In this document: piece by piece, positions 58,816 through 64,000 of the stretch
Layout: each line of letters begins with the position of its first letter
Numbering within the stretch: position 1 is the stretch's first letter
Source: DATMER01 sp034667225
GTDB taxonomy: Bacteria > Acidobacteriota > Thermoanaerobaculia > Multivoradales > UBA5704
Assembly (NCBI GenBank): GCA_034667225.1
Contig: JAXDKG010000040.1
Coordinates: 186,001-250,000 of the forward strand
DNA length: 64,000 nucleotides
Direction: 5' to 3'
Program-made: the position numbers and the translations under genes
The notes under the pieces: generated by a model
Seen by the model: the letters and a program-made list of their open reading frames with translations, nothing else
Database searches by the model: none
Told to the model about the DNA's origin: nothing

Positions 58816-59217
58816 ATGGCGAGATTCATGATTCCGAAATCGGTCCTGGTGGCCTTGGCGCTGTTCGCGGGGCTCCTCTTCGCGGGCGATGCGAGCGCGC
58901 AGTGCGACGCGAACAACCCGCTCATGATGTGCCCTCTGGCCGAGTGCATCACGCTGCAGGCCAGCGTCAACCAGATCTGCAAGAACCTTGCGCCGGTCTC
59001 GTGCGAGAGCCTCTCGGGCTGTAACGTCCTGCGCCGGGAGAAGCAGCACTGGCTCGACTGCTATACGGCGAGGACCATCATCAACCAGCGTTGCTGGAGC
59101 GGCGGTGATCTGGGGCACCAGGAGAGGCAGGCCGAAGCGATCCGCCACGTGGGCGTCTGCGAGGCGAGGATGAGGTTGCCCGATCCGATCGGTTGCGGCG
59201 ACCCCTGTCCCTTTTAA
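58816..59217 (+). CDS. Small secreted Cys-rich protein, toxin-domain-like
   Basis: 133 residues; CAGGAGAG upstream, signal peptide VLVALALFAGLLFAGDASA. The mature part has about twelve Cys and the pattern CYTARTIINQRCWSGGDLGH, followed by a His and Cys-containing tail. From memory this resembles Cys-rich C-terminal domains of some Rhs-type polymorphic toxins, here as a stand-alone exported protein. The exact family is not certain. It lies 29 bases after the mosaic gene and 45 before the next, so likely one operon. Confidence 0.7.
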   Translation: MARFMIPKSVLVALALFAGLLFAGDASAQCDANNPLMMCPLAECITLQASVNQICKNLAPVSCESLSGCNVLRREKQHWLDCYTARTIINQRCWSGGDLGHQERQAEAIRHVGVCEARMRLPDPIGCGDPCPF

Positions 59218-59262
59218 CTGACGGCCCTGCGGACGAGATACCCGAGCGAGGAGGCAGTTCTC

Positions 59263-62088
59263 ATGCTATTTCATAGTCGAAGGCTCAAGGCAGGCACGGC
59301 GATGACCGTCCTCGCGTCCTTTGTCTGGATGACTTCCGGTGGCGATGCCTGGGCGGCGGCCCGATCGGCCCGGCGCGACCCGGCGGGGGTCCTGTTGCGG
59401 ATGGCAGGCGATCCGCGTCTCCACTTCTCCAAGGAAGAGAAGGAGTACCTGCGGCGCTACGCCAGCCGCATGGAGGCGTCGGCCCAGGCCGAGCCAAAGA
59501 GACCGATGAGGATGGCAGCGCCCGCCAGCCCTCATCCCTCCGACCCGGCCGCGGAGATGCACCAGCTCGGGCAGGAGCTCGCCGAAGCCGCCGCGGCTGC
59601 CGACCCTGGATCGAAGCCCGGCAAGGCGATCCAGGCGGCGGCGCGCCTGCAGGCGATCCACCAGAAGGTCCTCCGGGATTTCGACGACGTGGGAGGGCGT
59701 CTCAACGCCGCCAATCTGCCCCAGTCCGTCCGCGACCGCCAGGCCGCAGCGCGGGCGACCTATCTGGACGAGGTCCAGTCCGTGCTCGCGGACCTGGACG
59801 CTGCAGGCAGGGGTGAGAGGGCCGACGAGGCCCTCGCCGCGGCGGCCGACCGCCTGCGCGAGTCCACGGACCAGCGGCCTAGCGATGAAGGAGAGCTCGA
59901 TCCGTCGAAGCTGCCGTTCCGCAGGGCGGAGCCCGTCAGGCGCCAGCCCGGCTCGGCAAGCGCGCCTCTGAACCAGGCCCGTGCCGCTGCGATCACGAAT
60001 GTCGTGGCGAGCCTGACGCCGCCGGCGCCCGCGGACCTGGCGGAGACCGAGGACGTCCAGATCACGCCCGAGATCCGGGCTCTGGCCGCGACGCTCGGCA
60101 ACCAGCCGGTCCGGATCTACGACTGGGTGCGCAACAACGTCGAGTATTACCCCACCTATGGCTCCGTCCAGGGCTCGCAGATGACGCTCGACGCGAAGCG
60201 CGGCAACGCGTTCGATACCGCGAGCCTGCTCATCGCCCTGCTGCGGGCCGCGAACGTTCCGGCCCGCTACGTCACCGGCACGGTGGAGGTCCCGGTGGCT
60301 GCCGTGATGAACTGGGTCGGGGGAGCGGCGACCCCGAAGGTCGCGCAGCAGCTCCTGGGCCAGGGAGGCGTGCCCAACGTCGCCCTCACCAGCGGCGGCA
60401 CGGAGACGCACATCCGGCTCGATCACGTCTGGGTCGAGGCGTTCGTCGACAACATCCCGAGCCGCGGGGCCGTGCAACGGGCAGGGGACACCTGGGTCCC
60501 GATGGATGCGTCGTTCAAGCAGCACCAGTTCCAGTCCAGGTCGAGCCTCTTCGCCGACAATCCGATCGATTCCGTCCTCGACACGAGCGGCGTGATGGAC
60601 GTCGACGAGTCGCTCGGCAAGGTCACCAATGTCAAGCGGTCCGTGCTGGACGACCGGCTCGGCGCCTGGGCGGAGCAGGTCGAAGCATATGCCGCCAGCC
60701 ATGGCGTCGAGCGCACCCCTCAGGGAGTCCTGGGGGCGACGACGATCGTCCAGGGGGTGAGCCAGGTCCTCCCCGCGTCGCTTCCCTACGAGGTGATGCA
60801 GCGGGGGAGCGCGGTCAGCGCGCTGACCGCGGCGGTCCGGCACACGGTGACGATCAACGGCTTCGCGACGCAATGGGACCGCGCGCTGGGGGACCCGACC
60901 TTCTCGGTCCGGCTGAGCCTGCCCCAGCTCAACAGCCGCCGGCTCGGCATCCAGTTCGATCCGGCCACCCAGGCCGACGCGGATACGCTGGCTGCGGCGC
61001 GCAACGGCGGCGCGAGCTCGCTGCCGGTCTACCTCGTGCGCGTCGTGCCGGCGATCCGGCTCGATGGGACCACGCTGGGCTCCGGCGGTCCCGTGCAGAT
61101 GGGGAGCAGCTACTTCTTCGACGTCGTCTTCCAGGGACCGGACGGCCCGACCACGATCTCGTATCAGATCGTGGCCGGAGACGAGATCGTGGTGGGCATC
61201 ACGGGCAACGGCGTCGCGCCCAAGGTGGTGGAGAAGAGGTTCAACGCCAACCCGGTGGACAATGCGCCTGAGTACCTCCACCAGGTACAGCTCCACTACT
61301 GGATGGAGACGGACCACATGGGCGACATCGCGGCCCGGGGCGCCGGCGTTCACTCGCTGCGGCTGCCTTCGGTCGGGTTCTTCAGCTCGCCTCTGAACGT
61401 CGCCTACTTCTTCGGCGTTCCCCGGTCGGGCTTCTACCAGGGCTCAATCATGGACGTGAAGTACTCCCTGATGGGAGCGGCGGGCGCGGATCCGGCGCAG
61501 GTGGTCAACTTCATGAAGCAGGCGGGCTTCCAGGGCTCGTACCTGGAGGGTGGAGTCTTCGACCAGCTCGCGGCAGCCAGCGACGGGAGCCCCTCGACCC
61601 GAGGGATCTCGTCGATCCACCTGCTCTCGGCCGCCATGGCTCAGGGCATCCCGATCTACCGCATCACTGCTGCGAACGCGGCGGCGGCCCTTCCCATGCT
61701 TCAGCTCAGCTCCGCCGTGGAGAGCGACATCAGCCGGGCGGTGAGCCAGGGCAAGACCGTGATCACGTCGGAGAGGAACGTCAACGTGGGACCGTGGCAA
61801 GGCGTCGGGTACATCATCCACGACGAGTCCACGGGTGCGGGCGCCTACCTGATCTCCGGCGGGCTGAGCGGCGGCGGCCTCCTCGACTGTCTCCGGCGGC
61901 TGGTGCCCACGTTTGACCAGGTCCTGAACTTCATCGCCTTCCTGATCCTGGCGCTCCTCATTGCCGCGATCCTCATCCTGATCTTCGGCACCTCCCCTGT
62001 CTGGGGAACGGCGGCGGCGGCAATCCTGCTCTTCCTGGGCCTGCTGGGCGCCATCTCGCCCACATCGTCGCCGCCAACATCAGCCTAG
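59263..62088 (+). CDS. Secreted transglutaminase-fold protein with hydrophobic C-terminus
   Basis: 941 residues; GAGGAGG before the ATG, signal peptide (MTVLASFVWMTSGGDAWA). Helical N-terminal region to ~225, then a transglutaminase-like domain (~270-420). The usual catalytic Cys position is Ala316 (KRGNAFDTASLLIALLRAA), while His388 (DHVWVEAFV) and Asp415 (WVPMDASFK) are present, so catalysis is doubtful. A ~450-residue uncharacterised region follows. The last ~75 residues contain two strongly hydrophobic helices (VLNFIAFLILALLIAAILIL; AAAAILLFLGLLGAI), a layout that could insert into membranes. The stop directly abuts an ankyrin gene. Confidence 0.82.
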   Translation: MLFHSRRLKAGTAMTVLASFVWMTSGGDAWAAARSARRDPAGVLLRMAGDPRLHFSKEEKEYLRRYASRMEASAQAEPKRPMRMAAPASPHPSDPAAEMHQLGQELAEAAAAADPGSKPGKAIQAAARLQAIHQKVLRDFDDVGGRLNAANLPQSVRDRQAAARATYLDEVQSVLADLDAAGRGERADEALAAAADRLRESTDQRPSDEGELDPSKLPFRRAEPVRRQPGSASAPLNQARAAAITNVVASLTPPAPADLAETEDVQITPEIRALAATLGNQPVRIYDWVRNNVEYYPTYGSVQGSQMTLDAKRGNAFDTASLLIALLRAANVPARYVTGTVEVPVAAVMNWVGGAATPKVAQQLLGQGGVPNVALTSGGTETHIRLDHVWVEAFVDNIPSRGAVQRAGDTWVPMDASFKQHQFQSRSSLFADNPIDSVLDTSGVMDVDESLGKVTNVKRSVLDDRLGAWAEQVEAYAASHGVERTPQGVLGATTIVQGVSQVLPASLPYEVMQRGSAVSALTAAVRHTVTINGFATQWDRALGDPTFSVRLSLPQLNSRRLGIQFDPATQADADTLAAARNGGASSLPVYLVRVVPAIRLDGTTLGSGGPVQMGSSYFFDVVFQGPDGPTTISYQIVAGDEIVVGITGNGVAPKVVEKRFNANPVDNAPEYLHQVQLHYWMETDHMGDIAARGAGVHSLRLPSVGFFSSPLNVAYFFGVPRSGFYQGSIMDVKYSLMGAAGADPAQVVNFMKQAGFQGSYLEGGVFDQLAAASDGSPSTRGISSIHLLSAAMAQGIPIYRITAANAAAALPMLQLSSAVESDISRAVSQGKTVITSERNVNVGPWQGVGYIIHDESTGAGAYLISGGLSGGGLLDCLRRLVPTFDQVLNFIAFLILALLIAAILILIFGTSPVWGTAAAAILLFLGLLGAISPTSSPPTSA

Positions 62089-62583
62089 ATGCCGGAAGCA
62101 TTGCGCATCCACCAGGCCTTCCAGGCCGGGGACCTCGAGACCTTGAGGTCCCTGGCCGGCGAGCCGTCGGAATTCCCGAACGGTTCGATCCTGCCCATCA
62201 CGACGTACCCTCTGGCGTACGCCATCTACCACAGCCCTCTGCCGTTCATCCGCACGCTGCTCGACCTCGGCGCCGACCCGAACTATCACGACGAGGGCAG
62301 CTTCCCGTCGCTGCTCGCCGCGCTCTCGACCGATCGTGAGGACCGGCACGCGATCGTCGAGATGCTCCTGGCGGCGGGCGCGGACATCCAGCAACGCGGA
62401 GTGAACGACTGGACGCCGCTGCACTACGCGGCGGCGCGCAACGATGCCAGGGCCGTGGAGCTGCTTCTTGCAGAAGGCGCCGATCCCGCGGCCCGCACCC
62501 GCATCGACGAGCTCACGACGCCTCTCGAAGAGGCCGAGCGCCTGGGGCATCGCGAGGTGGTGGAGATCCTCAGGCAGGCGTGA
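62089..62583 (+). CDS. Ankyrin-repeat protein, candidate immunity protein
   Basis: 164 residues, no signal peptide. Four ankyrin repeats: FQAGDLETLRSLAG, YHSPLPFIRTLLDLGADPN, EDRHAIVEMLLAAGADI and WTPLHYAAARNDARAVELLLAEGADP, then a partial one. It starts on the base after the upstream stop codon, so expression is coupled. Ankyrin proteins are a known class of immunity partner in polymorphic toxin systems; this role is inferred from position. Confidence 0.85.
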   Translation: MPEALRIHQAFQAGDLETLRSLAGEPSEFPNGSILPITTYPLAYAIYHSPLPFIRTLLDLGADPNYHDEGSFPSLLAALSTDREDRHAIVEMLLAAGADIQQRGVNDWTPLHYAAARNDARAVELLLAEGADPAARTRIDELTTPLEEAERLGHREVVEILRQA

Positions 62584-62596
62584 GCGTCCGTGAGCG

Positions 62597-64000
62597 CTAC
62601 TGCTTCCACCCTTTCCAACCCGGCCCCCGCACGACCCGGCCCGGCTTGGCGCCGGTGTGCTCGCCGTCCTTGAGCACCTGGACGCCGTTGACCCAGACGT
62701 GGCGGACGCCCGTCGAGTACTGGTGCGGTTTTTCGAAAGTGGCGTGGTCCTCGATTTTGGCCGGATCGAACACCGCCACGTCCGCGAAAAACCCTTCCTT
62801 GAGCGCGCCGCGCTCGCGGATCTTCAGGTTCTCCGCTGGCAGCGAGGTGAGCTTGCGCACGGCTTCTTCCAGCGGAATCACCTTCTCGTCGCGCACATAC
62901 TTGCCGAGCACGCGGGCGAAGTTGCCGTAGGCCCGCGGGTGCGGGTTGGACTTGAGGAAGGGACCCTCGGGCGCCAGCGCCTCGGCGTCGGAGCCGAAGC
63001 TCATGTAGGGGAGCGCGACCTGGCGCTTCACGTTTTCCTCGGACATCAGGAAATAGATCGTTCCCACCCGGCTGTCGTCCTCGATGACCAGGTCCATGGC
63101 GGTTTCCTCGGGCGACTTGCCGCGCATCTTGGCGATCTCCGCGAGGGACTTGCCGGTGAGCGGCTTGAGCTTGTCGTTCTTGAAGGCCACCAGCAGGGTG
63201 TTCTCCGGCCCGGCGGAAAGATAAAGGTTTTCCCACTCGTCGGTCGGGGTCGACATCTCCTTCTTCAGGCGCTCGCGGATGGCGGGGTCCTGCATGCGCT
63301 CTTTCCAGGCCTTGAGGCCGCCCTCCTGGACCCAGGGGGGCATGGCGGCGTCAAGCCCGGTCGCGCCGGCCGTGTAGGTGTACATGTCGGTGGTGACCCG
63401 CATGCCGTTGGCGTTGGCCTTCTCGATCCTCTCGAGAACCTGGTCGAGCTTGCCCCAGTTCTGCCGGCCGGCTGCCTTGAGATGGTAGATCTCGGCCGGG
63501 ATGCGCGCCCGCCGGGAGATGTCGATGAGCTCGTCCACGGCTTCGAGCAGGCGGTTGCCTTCGCTGCGCATGTGGGAGATGTACATGCCGCCGTAAGGGG
63601 AGGCCTCCTGGCACAGGGCGATGAGCTCCTCGGTGCCGGCATAGAAGGCGGGCGCGTAGATCAGGGAGGAGCCCACGCCCAGGGCGCCTTCTTCCATGCC
63701 CTGCCGCACCAGCGCCCGCATGCGCTGCAGCTCGTCGGGCGTGGGGGGCCGGTTCTCATAGCCCAGCTCGTGGACGCGCACGGTGGTCGCTCCCACGAAG
63801 CTGGCCACGTTCAGTGAGGTCCCGCGCTTTTCCAGGTGCTCCAGGTACTCGCCGAGGGTGGTCCAGGTGATGTCGTACTTGATGTCGCCCTGCTGCTCGA
63901 CCGACTCCTTCTTCATGGCGTCGTTGAGTGGTCCCATGGACCAGCCCTCGCCCATGACTTCCAGGGTCACACCCTGGCGGATGTCGCTCTGGCCGCGCCC
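62597..64000 (-). CDS. N-acyl-D-amino-acid deacylase (D-aminoacylase), 5' end outside window
   Basis: At least 467 codons; the frame continues past base 64000 upstream of the GTG at 63970 (residues QSDIRQG precede it and fit the family), so the start is not visible. Amidohydrolase-superfamily landmarks are QGVTLEVMGEG, SHMRSEGNRLLEAVDELI, YHLKAAGRQNWGKLDQVLERI, TTDMYTYTAGATGLDA, MSFGSDAEALAPEG with the metal/catalytic Asp, and RGALKEGFFADVAVFDP. It hydrolyses N-acyl-D-amino acids or D-amino-acid-containing dipeptides. It converges with the ankyrin gene; 13 bases separate their stops, with no obvious terminator. Confidence 0.93.
   Translation of the reverse strand, partial: GRGQSDIRQGVTLEVMGEGWSMGPLNDAMKKESVEQQGDIKYDITWTTLGEYLEHLEKRGTSLNVASFVGATTVRVHELGYENRPPTPDELQRMRALVRQGMEEGALGVGSSLIYAPAFYAGTEELIALCQEASPYGGMYISHMRSEGNRLLEAVDELIDISRRARIPAEIYHLKAAGRQNWGKLDQVLERIEKANANGMRVTTDMYTYTAGATGLDAAMPPWVQEGGLKAWKERMQDPAIRERLKKEMSTPTDEWENLYLSAGPENTLLVAFKNDKLKPLTGKSLAEIAKMRGKSPEETAMDLVIEDDSRVGTIYFLMSEENVKRQVALPYMSFGSDAEALAPEGPFLKSNPHPRAYGNFARVLGKYVRDEKVIPLEEAVRKLTSLPAENLKIRERGALKEGFFADVAVFDPAKIEDHATFEKPHQYSTGVRHVWVNGVQVLKDGEHTGAKPGRVVRGPGWKGWKQ

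Noticed and set aside
59266..61353. Minus-strand frame of 695 codons opposite the transglutaminase-fold gene
   Set aside because: Antisense shadow; the plus-strand frame has signal peptide, ribosome site and fold motifs.

Overview
The window is GC-rich DNA from a Gram-negative (diderm) bacterium. It carries a Tol-Pal operon, an LptE-like LPS-assembly lipoprotein, an RND efflux pump and giant hybrid kinases with 'two-component regulator propeller' sensors. Together with a ribH-nusB-leuS-lptE order next to rpsT, this suggests Acidobacteriota (Thermoanaerobaculia/Holophagae-like). That placement is inferred from gene content and was not tested by a search.

Layout. 1-4.9 kb: the 5' part of a secreted subtilase (minus strand, cut by the window start), a decayed RayT-like transposase, an orphan lanthipeptide-like precursor with its own promoter, and an intact IS630-family element. 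5-10.4 kb: a secreted glycine-rich protein, then an RND adaptor-permease pair. 10.5-16.7 kb: one very long secreted protein with ten ~106-residue repeats. 16.8-24.7 kb: two overlapping, highly similar hybrid histidine kinases. 24.8-31 kb: a HigBA-like toxin-antitoxin pair, an SDR, a membrane protein, then the housekeeping run ribH, nusB, leuS, lptE. 31-37.5 kb (minus): rpsT, then cpoB, pal, tolB, tolA/tonB, tolR, tolQ, a LOG-family gene and a small conserved gene. 37.6-42 kb: an RHH/HNH pair, a 12-unit 21-bp palindromic repeat array, an EamA exporter overlapping a GNAT-aminotransferase fusion, and a UPF0175/DUF3368 pair.

42.2-62.6 kb is an accessory surface and secretion island. It holds a 3550-residue fibro-slime/FN3/Rhs protein with a predicted PD-(D/E)XK nuclease tip and a likely immunity gene, and a Tat-exported metallophosphoesterase. 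It also holds an IgGFc-binding/alpha-toroid/MopE mosaic protein, a small Cys-rich secreted protein, and a transglutaminase-fold protein with a hydrophobic C-terminus followed directly by an ankyrin-repeat gene (possible second toxin-immunity pair). The window ends inside a D-aminoacylase gene on the minus strand.

The best candidates for undescribed biology are the Rhs toxin/immunity module, the GNAT-aminotransferase plus exporter unit, the orphan RiPP precursor, the 21-bp helically phased palindrome array, and the tandem kinases that differ by exactly three heptads of coiled coil.
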